Source of the DNA: Bacteroidales bacterium
Lineage (GTDB): Bacteria > Bacteroidota > Bacteroidia > Bacteroidales > UBA932
Assembly: GCA_024689525.1 (NCBI GenBank)
Contig: JAILDI010000011.1
Coordinates: 1 to 37,624, forward strand
Length of the DNA: 37,624 bases
Reading direction: 5' to 3'
Shown: one piece after another, positions 7,728 to 19,600 of the stretch
Layout: each line of letters starts with the position of its first letter
Numbering within the stretch: the stretch's first letter is position 1
Position numbers and translations under genes: made by a program
The notes under the pieces: model-generated
Told to the model about the DNA's origin: nothing
The model's database searches: none
Seen by the model: only the letters and a program-made list of their open reading frames with translations

Positions 7728-9578
7728 ATGAGAGAGTTTTTCAAAATGATGAGGCAATACGCCTCTCCCTACAGAGGGTACCTCGGCGGAGCCGTGGTGT
7801 TGAACCTCCTGTCGGCGGTGTTCAACGTGTTCTCGTTCGCGGTTATCATTCCCCTTCTGAACATACTCTTCCGCATCGACACTAATGTGTACGAATTCAT
7901 CCCCTGGGGCACTGAGGGCTACAGTTTCAAGGAACTCCTGATGAACAACGCGTACGCGTGGGTGAGCGGGTTCACGCAGGTGCACGGGGCGGTAAATACC
8001 CTCCTGGCCCTGTGCGGGGTGATGATACTGTTCACGGTGCTCAAGACCAGCTGCTACTTCGGTTCATCGGCAGTGATGATTCCCATCCGCACCGGCATAG
8101 TCAAGGACATACGCAACCGCATCTACAATAAGATCCTGGCCCTGCCCATCGGCTTCTTCTCGGAGGAGCGCAAGGGCGATATCATCGCAAGGATGAGCGG
8201 CGACGTCCAGGAGGTGGAGACCTCCATCACATCGTCCATCGACATGCTCATAAAGGACCCCATTCTCATTGTGGTGTATTTCGGCATCCTGCTGTTCACC
8301 AGCGCGGAAATGATGCTGTTCGTGATCCTGTTCGTGCCGCTGTTCGTGTGGATTATGGGCGTCGTGGGCAAGCAGCTCAAGCGCAAGTCGCTGGAGGCCC
8401 AGAAGTACTGGTCGGACACTATGTCCCAGGTGGAGGAAACCCTGGGCGGGCTGCGCGTGGTGAAGGCCTTCAACGCGGAGAAGAAGATGTCGGCCCGGTT
8501 CAATGCCATCACGGAGGGAATGAGGGCCAAGGTGTCCAGGGTGAGCACCCGCCAGGCATCGGCCCATCCCCTCAGCGAACTGCTGGGGACGATTATGATC
8601 ATGGTGGTGCTGGCTTTCGGCGGCATTATCATCATCAAGGGGCGCGGATTCCTGGGCAAGGACTTTATGGACGCGTCGCAGTTCATCTTCTTCATGGCCA
8701 TCCTGTACTCGGTGATCGCCCCCATCAAGGAATTGTCCAAGGCAACTTACGGCATTCCCAAGGGCCTCGCGTCGATGGAAAGGATAAACCGCATCCTGGA
8801 GGCCCAGAACCCCATTACGGACCCGGCGGAGCCCAAGGAGCTGGGCAGTTTCTCGGAGGCAATCGAGTTCCGCGGCGTCGGCTTCAGCTATGACGGTTCC
8901 AGGCAGGTCCTCGACGGCATCGACCTGAAGATTCCAAAGGGCAGGACGGTGGCCATCGTGGGTGAATCCGGAGCCGGGAAATCCACTCTGGTCGATCTTA
9001 TCCCCCGCTTCTGGGACGTCTCGGAGGGCAGCGTGCTCATCGACGGAAAGGACGTGAGGGACGTGCGCCTGAAAGACCTGCGCGCGCTGATGGGCAATGT
9101 GAACCAGGAGCCAATTCTGTTCAACGACACCATATTCAACAACATAGCATTCGGCGTGGAAAACGCCACGGAGGAGGAAGTGATTGCCGCGGCAAAGATT
9201 GCCAACGCGCACGACTTCATCATGGAAAAGCCGGAGGGCTACCAGACCAACATCGGCGACCGCGGCACAAAACTCTCCGGAGGCCAGAGGCAGCGCCTGT
9301 CGATTGCCCGCGCTATTCTGAAGAACCCGCCGGTCTTAATTCTGGACGAGGCCACCGCCTCGCTGGACACGGAAAGCGAGCGCCTTGTGCAGGAGGCCCT
9401 GGACCGCCTGATGCACTCCCGCACCACCATCGCCATCGCCCACCGCCTTTCCACCATCAAGAATGCCGATGAAATCGTGGTGATGCACGAAGGCCGCATC
9501 GTGGAGCGCGGCACCCACGCGGAACTCCTGGCCCTGGATGGCTATTACAAGAAACTTAACGATATGCAAGCACTATGA
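7728..9578 (+). CDS. ABC transporter, MsbA-type permease/ATPase
   Basis: This encodes a 616-residue fused ABC exporter half-transporter, acting as a homodimer in the inner membrane. The N-terminal part carries about six membrane spans, and the ATPase domain starts near residue 365. Visible motifs are Walker A GESGAGKST (from Gly412), the Q-loop VNQEPILFND, the signature LSGGQ (516-520), Walker B LILDE (Asp540, Glu541), the D-loop ASLD and the H-loop His572. All catalytic residues are present. It resembles lipid A-core flippase MsbA and related lipid or peptide exporters; the cargo is not certain. It is the first gene of a coupled operon running into the CBM9-like, VanZ, amidase and RHS genes, with an ATGA overlap to the next gene. 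Confidence 0.93.
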   Translation: MREFFKMMRQYASPYRGYLGGAVVLNLLSAVFNVFSFAVIIPLLNILFRIDTNVYEFIPWGTEGYSFKELLMNNAYAWVSGFTQVHGAVNTLLALCGVMILFTVLKTSCYFGSSAVMIPIRTGIVKDIRNRIYNKILALPIGFFSEERKGDIIARMSGDVQEVETSITSSIDMLIKDPILIVVYFGILLFTSAEMMLFVILFVPLFVWIMGVVGKQLKRKSLEAQKYWSDTMSQVEETLGGLRVVKAFNAEKKMSARFNAITEGMRAKVSRVSTRQASAHPLSELLGTIMIMVVLAFGGIIIIKGRGFLGKDFMDASQFIFFMAILYSVIAPIKELSKATYGIPKGLASMERINRILEAQNPITDPAEPKELGSFSEAIEFRGVGFSYDGSRQVLDGIDLKIPKGRTVAIVGESGAGKSTLVDLIPRFWDVSEGSVLIDGKDVRDVRLKDLRALMGNVNQEPILFNDTIFNNIAFGVENATEEEVIAAAKIANAHDFIMEKPEGYQTNIGDRGTKLSGGQRQRLSIARAILKNPPVLILDEATASLDTESERLVQEALDRLMHSRTTIAIAHRLSTIKNADEIVVMHEGRIVERGTHAELLALDGYYKKLNDMQAL

Positions 9579-10210
9579 AAACCATTGAAGTACCCCTGCT
9601 GAAGAACCTCGAGGAGATGGATCTGGACACCGCCCTGGAAACCCAGGGAAGCCGTTTCGACGTAAACTGCGTGAACTGGCCCGACGAATTCCCGTACGCT
9701 CCCCTGTGCGCAGGCCGCATCGCCCGCACTGAGGAATCACTGGTGGTGGACTTCCGCGTCAGCGGCATGGACCTCCGCGCCCGCAACCTGGAAGACAACG
9801 GCTCCCAGTGGGAAGACAGCTGCGTGGAGTTCTTCGTGCAGGACCCTTCAGGAAAGTGCTACTATAACTTCGAAACCAACCCCCGCGGCAAAGTGCTCGC
9901 CGCCTGCGGCGCCTCCCGCAACGACCGCGTCAAAAGGCCCGCAGAAGAGATGGAGCAGATAGTGCGTCTCCCCTACCCGGCGGAAATCGTGGAAAGCGAA
10001 GGCGGCATCCGCCCCTGGCGCGTCACCCTGCTCATCCCCTTCGAACTCATCGGCGTGGACCCTGAGAACCTCCCGGCCTCCCTCCGTGCCAACTTCTACA
10101 AGTGCGGCGACCTCACCCCGCACCCCCACTTCCTCAGCTGGAGCCCCATCGGCACCCCCCACCCGGACTTCCACTGCCCAGACTTCTTCGGAGAATTACT
10201 GCTGAAATAA
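9575..10210 (+). CDS. Carbohydrate-binding family 9-like protein
   Basis: This encodes a 211-residue protein resembling the CBM9-like/DOMON-like domain found in many Bacteroidetes proteins. Typical parts are LVVDFRVSG, the WEDSCVEFFVQDP segment, YYNFETNPRGKVLAACG and a C-terminal FLSWSPIGTPHPDFHCPDFFGELLL. No signal peptide is seen at this start, which fits a cytoplasmic protein or one exported by another route. The start codon overlaps the stop of the ABC transporter gene (ATGA, 9575-9578), and the next gene starts immediately after its stop. CBM9-like domains usually bind sugars; the ligand here is unknown. The call rests on remembered family pattern, not a search. Confidence 0.75.
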   Translation: MKTIEVPLLKNLEEMDLDTALETQGSRFDVNCVNWPDEFPYAPLCAGRIARTEESLVVDFRVSGMDLRARNLEDNGSQWEDSCVEFFVQDPSGKCYYNFETNPRGKVLAACGASRNDRVKRPAEEMEQIVRLPYPAEIVESEGGIRPWRVTLLIPFELIGVDPENLPASLRANFYKCGDLTPHPHFLSWSPIGTPHPDFHCPDFFGELLLK

Positions 10211-10615
10211 ATGACTAAAAGACAATTAATATTTGCGAGGATAGTATTGGCGCTGTACTTGGTGGCGTTGATACTGTTGTGCCTGTTGAATTTCAACACG
10301 CCCCCGAACGTTCAGAAGACTTTGTTCGGTATTCCCACGGATAAGATCGTGCACTTCTGTATGTTCTTCCCGCTGCCAATCCTCGCATTCTTCGCCTTCG
10401 ACAAATACACGGAGAAAGTGTGGACCTCGCTGCTGTTCACCCTGCTCACCTTCGCCGTCGGCGCAGGCCTCGCCGCCTTCACGGAGTGGGCCCAGAGCCT
10501 CACCCCCTACCGCAGCGGCGAGAAACTCGACTTTGTGGCCGACATCATCGCCCTGGCAATCTCCTCCGTGCTGGTTGCAGTGCTTGACATATCCAAAATG
10601 AAGAAACCCCGATGA
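10211..10615 (+). CDS. VanZ family membrane protein
   Basis: This encodes a 134-residue integral membrane protein with four hydrophobic spans. The VanZ family pattern is present: IPTDKIVHFCMFFPLPILAF in the first half and the later FTEWAQSLTPYRSGEKLDFVADIIA, with the conserved Glu/Trp/Gln and the Arg...Asp-Phe block. VanZ proteins are loosely linked to glycopeptide tolerance and cell-envelope functions; the biochemical role is not settled. It begins at the base after the preceding stop. Its own stop overlaps the amidase start by 4 bases, so the four envelope genes are probably translated as a coupled set. Confidence 0.88.
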   Translation: MTKRQLIFARIVLALYLVALILLCLLNFNTPPNVQKTLFGIPTDKIVHFCMFFPLPILAFFAFDKYTEKVWTSLLFTLLTFAVGAGLAAFTEWAQSLTPYRSGEKLDFVADIIALAISSVLVAVLDISKMKKPR

Positions 10616-13611
10616 GAAAATTCCTGCTGAGCCTCGCCATCCTGCTCGTGCTGCCTTTAGCCGCGGGAGCACAGACCCAGATGATACGCGAATTCAAGAC
10701 TGCCACCGACAGCCTTCGCGCAAGGCTGGAAAGGCGCGGCAAAGTGAAGATTCCCGTGCGGATCACCAAGATAATGGACCGCAGCGGCACCCTGGACTTC
10801 TACTTCACCGCCGACCTGGCGGAATACCCCTGGCACGAGGGCGACTTCGAGTGGTTCACAGGCAACTTCACCCAGCTGTTCCCATCGGCCTATAAAAGCT
10901 ACACCCTTGGCGACATCTACGCGGACCGCAAACTGGTCAAGGAGCTTGAAATGCCGCTCCTCACATCTGACGGCCGCTCCCGCCAGAACGACTACAGGAT
11001 AAGGGATCCCCGCTCCCGCACCACTCCCCTGGTACGCGTCATTGGCGGAACCGAATACGAGAAGGGCCTCAGCGGCAGGCACATCGCCCTGTGGCAGAGT
11101 CACGGCCGATACTATGACGATGGCACCCAGCGCTGGGAATGGCAAAGGGCGCCTCTCCACGGCACCACGGAAGACCTTTTCACACAGAGCTACGTACTCC
11201 CCTTCCTCATTCCTATGCTGGAAAACGCCGGAGCGTACGTGCTCACACCCAGGGAGCGCGACACGCAGCCTCTGGAGATAATCTGCGACAATGACCCCGG
11301 CTTCGAAGGCCCCCGTCCCCGCCCGCTGCGCCAGTTGGGCAACTATCAGGAAAAAGGGGCGTGGACCAACGCCGGAATAGGCTTTGCCGACAAACAGGAA
11401 GTATACGCCGGGGAGGACAATCCCTTCGAGATGGGCACAGCCCGCAGCGTAGCCGTACAGAACGGCGGCGGCGCGGCAATCCGCTGGACCGCCCCCATCG
11501 AGGAAAGCGGAAAATACGCGGTATACATATCTTACAAGACACTTTCCAACAGCACAACCTGCGCATCATACACCGTTCATCATGCCGGCGGAGAAACCAA
11601 TTTTGCCGTGAACCAGACGATGGCCGGCGGCACCTGGGTATACCTCGGCACCTTCGAGTTCCGCAAGGGCCGCAGCGGCTGGGTGGAGCTGGAAAACGGC
11701 GTGCCGGACGGCTGCACCTTCAAGGAGAACACCGTGGTTACGGCCGATGCCGTGCGCTTCGGCGGCGGCATGGGCAAAATCGACCGCGGAGGCGGAATTT
11801 CCGGCCTCCCCGCATATGAGGAGGGCGCCCTGTACTCGCTCCTCTGGGGCGGAATGAGCCTTTCCAGCTTCGACTGGGACACCGAATACCAGAGGGAATA
11901 CGGCAGTAGGGCCATCTGGGTGAACAATATGACCGGTGGTTCCAGGGTGAATCCCGGCCGAGGCCGCGGCGTCCCCTTCGACCTATCCCTCGCCTTCCAT
12001 TCCAACGCCGGAACCAAGGCCGATGGTGAAGTCTTCGGCACCCTTACCATAGTGCAGACGGAACGGTCGAACAAGACCACACTGCCCAGCGGCGAGTCCC
12101 GCAAGACCTCACGTATGATGGCCGATATGGTGCAGACGCAGATCGTGGACGATATGAGCAAGCTGTGGTTCCCGGAATGGAGCCGGATGCAAATCTACGA
12201 CAGGAGCTACCACGAAGCCGGCGCCCCAGTTGTGCCCGCGATGATTCTGGAGTCACTATCGCACCAGAATCTCACGGATATGACCTATGGCTTGGACCCG
12301 GCCTTCCGCTTCGACTTCTGCCGTTCAGTGTACAAGGGTATACTCAAATATCTGTCTTATAGGTACGGCTGCAGCTACGCTGTGCAGCCCCTGCCCGTGA
12401 AGAACTTCAGCGCCATCTTGAAGGACGGCAAGGTTCAGTTACGATGGGAAGCCGTGCACGACCCCCTGGAGTCCACTGCAAAACCTCACAGTTTCGTTCT
12501 GTACACCCGTGAAGACAACTCCGGTTTCGACTCGGGAGTGGTCCTGGACAATGTCCACAGGAGCGGCAGTGTGTGCACGGCCGAGATTTCCGTAAAGAAA
12601 GGCCACCTGTACAGCTACCGCATCACTGCCGTGAACGACGGCGGCGAGAGCTTCCCCTCGGAAGTGCTCTGCGTGGGCATCCCGGAGGAGGGCAGCGGCC
12701 GGAACGTGATGGTGGTGAACAATTTCACCCGCGTGGCCGCCCCAGTGTGGGTCGACCTTCCCAGCTACGGCGGCTTTATGTATACGCTTGACGCGGGCGT
12801 GGCCTGGGGCGAGGACATCAGCTACGCGGGCGAGGTGTATCAGTTCGAGAAGGGAATTCCCTGGGCCGATGACGACAATCCCGGCAGCGGCGGCTGCTTC
12901 ACCGACAATCAGGGCATCAAGATAGGCGGCAACACATTTGACTTTGTGTCGATGCACGCAAGCGCGCTGATGAAGGCGGGCTACAATGTGTGCAGCGCGG
13001 CCGCAGGCGCCCTGGAGGCGGCAGATACCAGCGGCATATGGGCGCTGGACATCATCTGCGGCAAGCAGGTGACCACGCCATGCGGGCGTAACCGGGCGCA
13101 CAGGGACCGCTACGAGGTGTTCCCGTCGGCATTCCGCGGCGCAATAGCGCGATTCGCATCGAACGGCACGCACCTGATGGTGTCCGGAGCGTATATCGGC
13201 ACGGATGTGTGGGATAAGCTTTATAACGTGGGTAAGAAGGGCGACGAAGCCAGGGAGGAGATCAAGGCGATCTTCGGCTACACCTGGATCACCAACTTCG
13301 CCGACCGCAGCGGCACCGTGCGTCCCTTCGGCAGTTACATCCGTATGCCGGAAACGCGCTACAACCGCGAATACAAGCCTGACCTGTACCGCGTTGAAAA
13401 CGCCGACGGCATTGGCCCGGCCGGCGAACAGTCCAGAACCATCATGCGCTACCGCGGCACCGACATCAGCGCCGCCGTAGCCTTCGACTCCGGCACCTAC
13501 CGCGCCGTCTCCTTCGGCTTCCCCCTCGAGACTATCGTCTCCGAAGGAGGCCTCCTCCCGATAATACAAGAAACAACCGCTTATTTTGAAGGATTTGTAA
13601 AAAATGAATAG
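10612..13611 (+). CDS. Secreted amidase_3-like protein with inserted golvesin/Xly domain
   Basis: This encodes a 999-residue protein with a signal peptide (MRKFLLSLAILLVLPLAAGAQ). It belongs to the Bacteroidetes group often labelled 'xanthan lyase' or golvesin C-terminal-domain protein. The sequence reads as an N-acetylmuramoyl-L-alanine amidase fold: zinc ligand candidates His164 (LWQSHG), Glu187 (GTTEDLF) and His463 (LAFHSNAG), and late catalytic Glu547 (VPAMILES). A golvesin/Xly-type binding domain (about residues 270-387) sits inside the amidase fold. A fibronectin-III-like part (about 595-690) and a C-terminal alpha/beta domain of unknown role follow. It likely cuts peptidoglycan in the periplasm. 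Start overlaps vanZ by 4 bases, and its stop overlaps the RHS start by 8. Confidence 0.82.
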   Translation: MRKFLLSLAILLVLPLAAGAQTQMIREFKTATDSLRARLERRGKVKIPVRITKIMDRSGTLDFYFTADLAEYPWHEGDFEWFTGNFTQLFPSAYKSYTLGDIYADRKLVKELEMPLLTSDGRSRQNDYRIRDPRSRTTPLVRVIGGTEYEKGLSGRHIALWQSHGRYYDDGTQRWEWQRAPLHGTTEDLFTQSYVLPFLIPMLENAGAYVLTPRERDTQPLEIICDNDPGFEGPRPRPLRQLGNYQEKGAWTNAGIGFADKQEVYAGEDNPFEMGTARSVAVQNGGGAAIRWTAPIEESGKYAVYISYKTLSNSTTCASYTVHHAGGETNFAVNQTMAGGTWVYLGTFEFRKGRSGWVELENGVPDGCTFKENTVVTADAVRFGGGMGKIDRGGGISGLPAYEEGALYSLLWGGMSLSSFDWDTEYQREYGSRAIWVNNMTGGSRVNPGRGRGVPFDLSLAFHSNAGTKADGEVFGTLTIVQTERSNKTTLPSGESRKTSRMMADMVQTQIVDDMSKLWFPEWSRMQIYDRSYHEAGAPVVPAMILESLSHQNLTDMTYGLDPAFRFDFCRSVYKGILKYLSYRYGCSYAVQPLPVKNFSAILKDGKVQLRWEAVHDPLESTAKPHSFVLYTREDNSGFDSGVVLDNVHRSGSVCTAEISVKKGHLYSYRITAVNDGGESFPSEVLCVGIPEEGSGRNVMVVNNFTRVAAPVWVDLPSYGGFMYTLDAGVAWGEDISYAGEVYQFEKGIPWADDDNPGSGGCFTDNQGIKIGGNTFDFVSMHASALMKAGYNVCSAAAGALEAADTSGIWALDIICGKQVTTPCGRNRAHRDRYEVFPSAFRGAIARFASNGTHLMVSGAYIGTDVWDKLYNVGKKGDEAREEIKAIFGYTWITNFADRSGTVRPFGSYIRMPETRYNREYKPDLYRVENADGIGPAGEQSRTIMRYRGTDISAAVAFDSGTYRAVSFGFPLETIVSEGGLLPIIQETTAYFEGFVKNE

Positions 13612-16600
13612 GTTTTTTCTGCTATCCTCAGTATCTGTATTCCTTTTTGCTTCTTGTTTGCTTTCCGCTCAGGAACTCCGCTATTCAATGCCCCCCTGTG
13701 ACAGTGTTGTGGTAGATGACGGCCAGGGGCATCGCTCTGTTACACTGATACCCCAGGCTGTCGTTCCGAGTAAATCGGAGTCCACTTCCGATAACATAGT
13801 CAATCGCAGGCAGTTTACAACAATAGAGGAGATACTGAAGGAGCAGGAATTGCAGGACAGACGAATGAGGGAAGGGCAACGCAGTGTGCAGACAAGGGAC
13901 TTGTCTGCGTATTCCACTGGCTCAATACCGATAGAAGAATCCATAAGCCCCTCCGGCGGAAGGATATATAGCGTGCCGATTCCCACAGCGTCGGGTTGGA
14001 ATTTGACTCCCGGTATTTCTCTGGTCTACAATAGTCAGGGGGGTAACAACATTGCCGGTTACGGCTGGGGGTTGTCGGGGCTGCCTTCCATCACTGTCAG
14101 AAACTCCAATCTGTATTACGACGGCGTAGTACGAGGCGGTGTGTATGACTCAATGAACCAGAATTATGCCCTCGATGGCATACCCATCGTCCAGTCCGAG
14201 ACGGGCCTTTCCGGTTATGGGTACGCTACCGCAAAAGGGAATATACAGATAAAAAAATATTTAAGCGCATACGGTCGAACAATATACTTTTCGGCTTTGT
14301 ACCCTGATGGTTCCCGCGCCACATTCGGCTTCACAGACTCAACTGGACCGCATATATCATATCCAATAACGGAACTCACCGATAAAAACGGGAATACAAT
14401 CACCTTCGATTATGACATCCACGGCAACACTTATTATGTCACGGGTATTCATTATGGTACGGATGCCACAATTGAGTTCATCTATATTCCGCAGAGTAAT
14501 TCCAGGTTATATAAATACGCAATCGCGGGATTAAATGTGGATTTTCCACAATGGATACTCAAGACGGTAACAAGCAAGGATGGGAATGATGTTATTTGCC
14601 GCTACTCGTTAACTCACGAAACTCTTGACGGAGTTTCACTTTTGAAGAAGATCCAATGCCATTCCGGTTCAAGTGAAGTGCCGCCCCTCCTTTTTACTTA
14701 TGGTATTGATTCTGAACCCGGCCATGGATCTCCTTCTTTTGAAGTCACCGAGACAGATTTTGCAACTACATACTACACAAAATCAAGCACTGTACCTTTG
14801 CAGTACCACAGGGGGAAATTGATTCCGGGATGCCTTAATGACGGTATAATCGTCCTTCCGTCTTACAGCACATATGCCGAAATAGAGAAAACCTGGAGAT
14901 GGGGCTGGCAGCATCATTACGGAAGTACTTATAACGCCAGCCAGTCAATTCTGTGCAATTTTACCGGCATATGGTCATCGGTACAAAAGACAATTCCTGT
15001 AGGAGAAGGTTTTCAGCTGATTGAAGCGGTGGATGTGGATGGAGATGGCGTTGACGAGTTGGTCAAGATTAACAATAATTCAGTAATACAGGATGTAACC
15101 ACATACACTGTAACCATTTACTCTTTCGACGCAAACGCAAATTACACAAGCACCAACTTCAGTGTAAATGTAAACGATGGCGCACACAATACAGTATACA
15201 ACAATCCGGCAAAGAGTTATTATCGTTTCGGGAATTTCCGCGGGGATGGGAAAACCATGCTGCTGATTATGACCAAGGGTGGTTCTAAATTTGCGCTGGT
15301 GGATCTGGACGCGCACAGCTTGTTAAGCGAAACATCCCTTTTTACAATTGACGACGTAGAGAAGAACCTTGTATTTACGGCCGATTTTGAAAATGACGGC
15401 AAAACGGATTTATGCCATGTCACGGACAACGGGGTGAAAGTGTACAGTCTGAGCAACAGTTCCAGCACATCGTTCTCTCTGAGAACTACGTACTCAGGGG
15501 TAACAACATCTCAGTTGTATACAGACCCTCAAAACATATCTTCTCAGGAGAAAGCGCTTCTGCTTATATTGGACACTAACGGTGACGGTTATCAAGACAT
15601 TGCCTCCGCCACTGGATATGATGTTGAAACAGGCAAGTTTACCGTGAATTCCCAGACTTGGAACTTTGCCCGGTTTAACGGGAAGGCGTTCTCAACTGAA
15701 ACCAGTTCACTGGACACACGATATGCCGACGATACGGTTATGTTTCTTGACGTGGACGGCGACGGACTTCCCGACTATTTCCATCTGCACAATTCCCAAG
15801 CCACGTATATTACCAATTCTAACGGTCAATTCACCGGTTCCCCCGCCAATACCGGGCTGACACTTGATTCAACCACTGATTTTATTCCCAGCTGCAGCTC
15901 AGTTTTTGGAAAGATTGGGGATTTTATAACAATGTCAGGCCCGATAACGAAGGTGTATGATTATAGTATTAACCATGCAATCAGGCGGAGCCTTGAAACT
16001 CTGACCGACAGTTTCGGTATAGTCCATACGAACACATATGGCAATACAGGAGAATACAGCGGTGTTTACCTGACAGACAATACAAGGACATATTCATCAG
16101 CCGATGGCTACAAGCGTATACACAATCCTTTGACCGTCCTGTGGGGAAGTTATAAGTATCTGGGATATCAACTCATCGGTTCTGAGGGTTATATGTATTG
16201 GGATCAGGTGTACCACAGCAGAGGCCTTGGTTTCTGCGGCTTCGGGAAAATTGTCGTGTCCGACTATTCGGACCCTGACAACTACAAGTACACGACGTCC
16301 GTCCTAAATCCGGAAAAGTTCGGCGTGGCAGAGCAGATATATTCTTCAAAGACATACAACGGCTCCCCTTATACATCAGTTGTCAACACATATGACAACC
16401 ATAGTACAACATACGGCAAGTTGAATCCACGTCTTACAAGCAGCGTGGCATTGGATTATCTTTCCACTCTTTCTACAACCACAACTTATTCATACGGCAA
16501 CTTCGATTATCCAGATACCATAATAACGAAAAAACGGTTCAGGACAGGATCGGCCAGGACAGATTCCGTTTACTATTCATATGTTCACAGTGTAAGCCCG

Positions 16601-19600
16601 TCGATGTATATTCTAGGTGTCGTTACGGAAGAATCCCTGGTCAAGGAAGGCGACGGCAACGGCGGAATGAGCTGGAAAGAAAAGTCGGTCGTGACGTATG
16701 ACAGTCTCTATCGGCCGGTAACGAGTAAAAAGTACGTCGGCAGGTATGGCTCAGGGTATGATGCAACAAATCTGGTTTCCGAGACCCGATGGGTATATGA
16801 TACTAACGGTAATGTCATATCGGAAAAATCTGCTCCATACGATGCGACCGAGTTCATTGGAAACACGTTTGCATATGACAACAATGGCCGATATCTTGTC
16901 TCTGAAACAGATGCCCTTGGCCATACGACAAGCTATTCAGGATACAACAAGTTCGGAAAGCCCTCAACGGTTACTGACTATCGCGGGCGCGTTACAACCT
17001 ACACTTATGACAACTGGGGTAACGTAGTAAGCGTCAGTTATCCTGATAACTCAGTCGAGCAAGCCACAGTCGCCTGGGGCGGAACAGGCCTGTATACCGT
17101 CACGAGTACTGCTACAGGGCAGCCGGAGTCCGTCACCCACTATGATGCCCTCGGGCGTGAACTCCATAGCGGAGTGAAGCGGTTCGACGGTCAATGGCAA
17201 TGGGTGGATAAGGAATACAACGAGAGGGGACTCCTGACGCGGGTTTCGCTACCATACCGTGGACAGAGTGCGGTGTACTGGAACAACTATCAATATGATG
17301 AGTATTATCGACCGGATTCAATCATTTACGCCTCCGGAAAATTGACGCGGTGGATATATAATGGGCGCACCGTAACTACGGTCAAAGACGGCATAGCGTC
17401 CTCAAAGTCGACCGATCCCGATGGTAATCTGATTAGTGTCAGTGATGCGGGAGGTACAATAACGTACAATCTCCGAGACGATGGACAACCTTCCTTCATT
17501 ATCGCACCGGGAAATGCGACGACTACTTTCGAATATGATGAGTATGGCAGACGGACCGGCATTACAGACCCCAGTGCGGGAGTTCAGACTGATTCATTTT
17601 CCTGTGAAAGCGACGGACGGACCAGTGTCTTTCATTCAAGCCCGAATGGTTGGACAGAGACATACTGGGACAAGTATGGCCGTGTAACCCTTATTGAGCG
17701 TTCGGAGGACATATATACATCATATTCATATGATTCTTACGGACGCCCAATTACGGAGATGACCTCCAATGGGACAAGTAAGGAGTACACCTATGACAAC
17801 CTTGACAGGATTGCTTCCATAAAGGAAACAGCTCCTGACGGAAAGTGGCTGAAGAAAGACTATTCCTATGGTGCGGGTAGTGTTTTGGCTTCTGTGACGT
17901 ATATATCTCAAACGGATACAATAACCACAGAAACGTATAGTTACGCCAACGGATATAATACGGGAATAACCATAACAGGTGGAACGGTTGTCTGGAGCCT
18001 GACCAGTGAGAACGACCTTGGCCTTCCCACCGGGATTACCACAGGAACGGTCAGCCGTGAATACGGATACACGCCATTCGGACTTCCCACATCCCGCGGG
18101 ATGGATGACGGCGACCTTCAGGACTTCTCCTATCAGATAGATGCCCAGACCGGCAACCTTCTGGTTCGAGGAGACGGGAATAACAACCAGACCGAGACCT
18201 TTGGCTACGACAACCTGAACCGACTCACTTCCATCGGAAGCCGCCAGATTACCTATGCCAGCAATGGAAACATCGTGTCGATGGACGGCGTCGGCACAAT
18301 GGCCTATACGTCCACTGGGCATCCGTATCAGATAACTTCGCTCACCCCTGCAGCAAGCGGTCTTGTCCAGGGGCGACAGCAGAATGTGACATACACCTCG
18401 TATAACCGTCCTTCGCTGCTTACCGAAGGCGGCAGGAGTGCCGCATTCACATATAATGGCGACGGCGACAGGGTAAAGATGAACGTGGCCGACAGTACCG
18501 GCAATGTGCTCACCCGTTACTATATCGGCGGCAGGTATGAATGCGACCTGACAACGAGCGGAACTAAGGAACGGCTGTATCTTGGTGGGGACGCTTACTC
18601 CGCCCCGATGGTATACCAGCGAGAGAACAACGGCAGCTGGACGCTGTACAACATTGGCCGGGACTATCTCGGCAGCATCACCCACATAGCCACTGCGGAC
18701 GGCACCCTTGTGGCCGAGTATAGCTATGACCCCTGGGGGCGGCTCCGTAACCCGGCAACGTTGCAAATCTATGCAGCGGGCAGCGAGCCTGAACTCTTCC
18801 TCGGCCGCGGCTACACCGGTCACGAGCACCTCACCTGGTTCGGCCTCATCAATATGAACGCTCGTCTGTACGACCCTCTCCTCGGTCGCTTCCTCAGCCC
18901 CGACCCCTACGTCCAGGCCCCGGACTTTACTCAGAACTTCAACCGCTACTCCTATGCGCTGAACAATCCGCTGAAGTATAGTGATGAGAGTGGAGAGTTC
19001 TTTGTGGTAGATTCTTGGTTAATTGGGTTGATAGGTGGTGGGTTACCCAGGGCAAATCAGATGGCGAAAAACGATCTGAAAATATGGGGAGGTTTGTTTA
19101 CGACTGACAAGAATAAAGGCTTCTGGGGACAAACAATAGAACTTCTATCTCGGTTTACATATCAGGCAGAACAAACCTGGATGGGTTTTTTGGCTGCACA
19201 AACTATTAACACTTTTCATCTTGTCGGAGGAGTGAAGTCAGTAGAGTACCTTCATGGGGCAACAGTAGTGTCAACTAAAAAAGGTTCTTGGGGCGCTTTT
19301 ACTCTTGGTAGTTTTATTACCGGTGGCAATGAGTTGCACGCATCAAACAGTAATGAACTCTTCCAGCATGAATATGGTCATTATCTCCAAAGTCAAGCTT
19401 TAGGTCCTATGTACTTGTCGAAAGTGGCAATACCAAGTGCGTTCAGTAAGAATACGTTAATGAGTCCTCACAATAGTAATCCGGCAGAGCAGGATGCAAA
19501 TATTAGGGCATTTAATTATTTTAAAAAATACTATCCGGGGGATTTTGACAAATACGACCCTTCGACGGGCCAGTATGACGGACAGTGGGTATGGAAAAAA

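Noticed and set aside
8064..9212. Long open frame (382 codons) antisense to the ABC transporter
   Set aside because: The plus-strand protein has every ABC motif. The antisense translation is His/Glu/Val-rich with no domain, as expected for a shadow frame in GC-rich DNA.
12439..13569. 376-codon open frame antisense to the amidase
   Set aside because: The antisense translation is Ala/Val/His-rich without a recognisable fold. The sense gene continues intact through it.
17726..18829. 367-codon open frame antisense to the RHS core
   Set aside because: The sense strand encodes the conserved RHS core. The antisense product shows no signal, domain or plausible start context.
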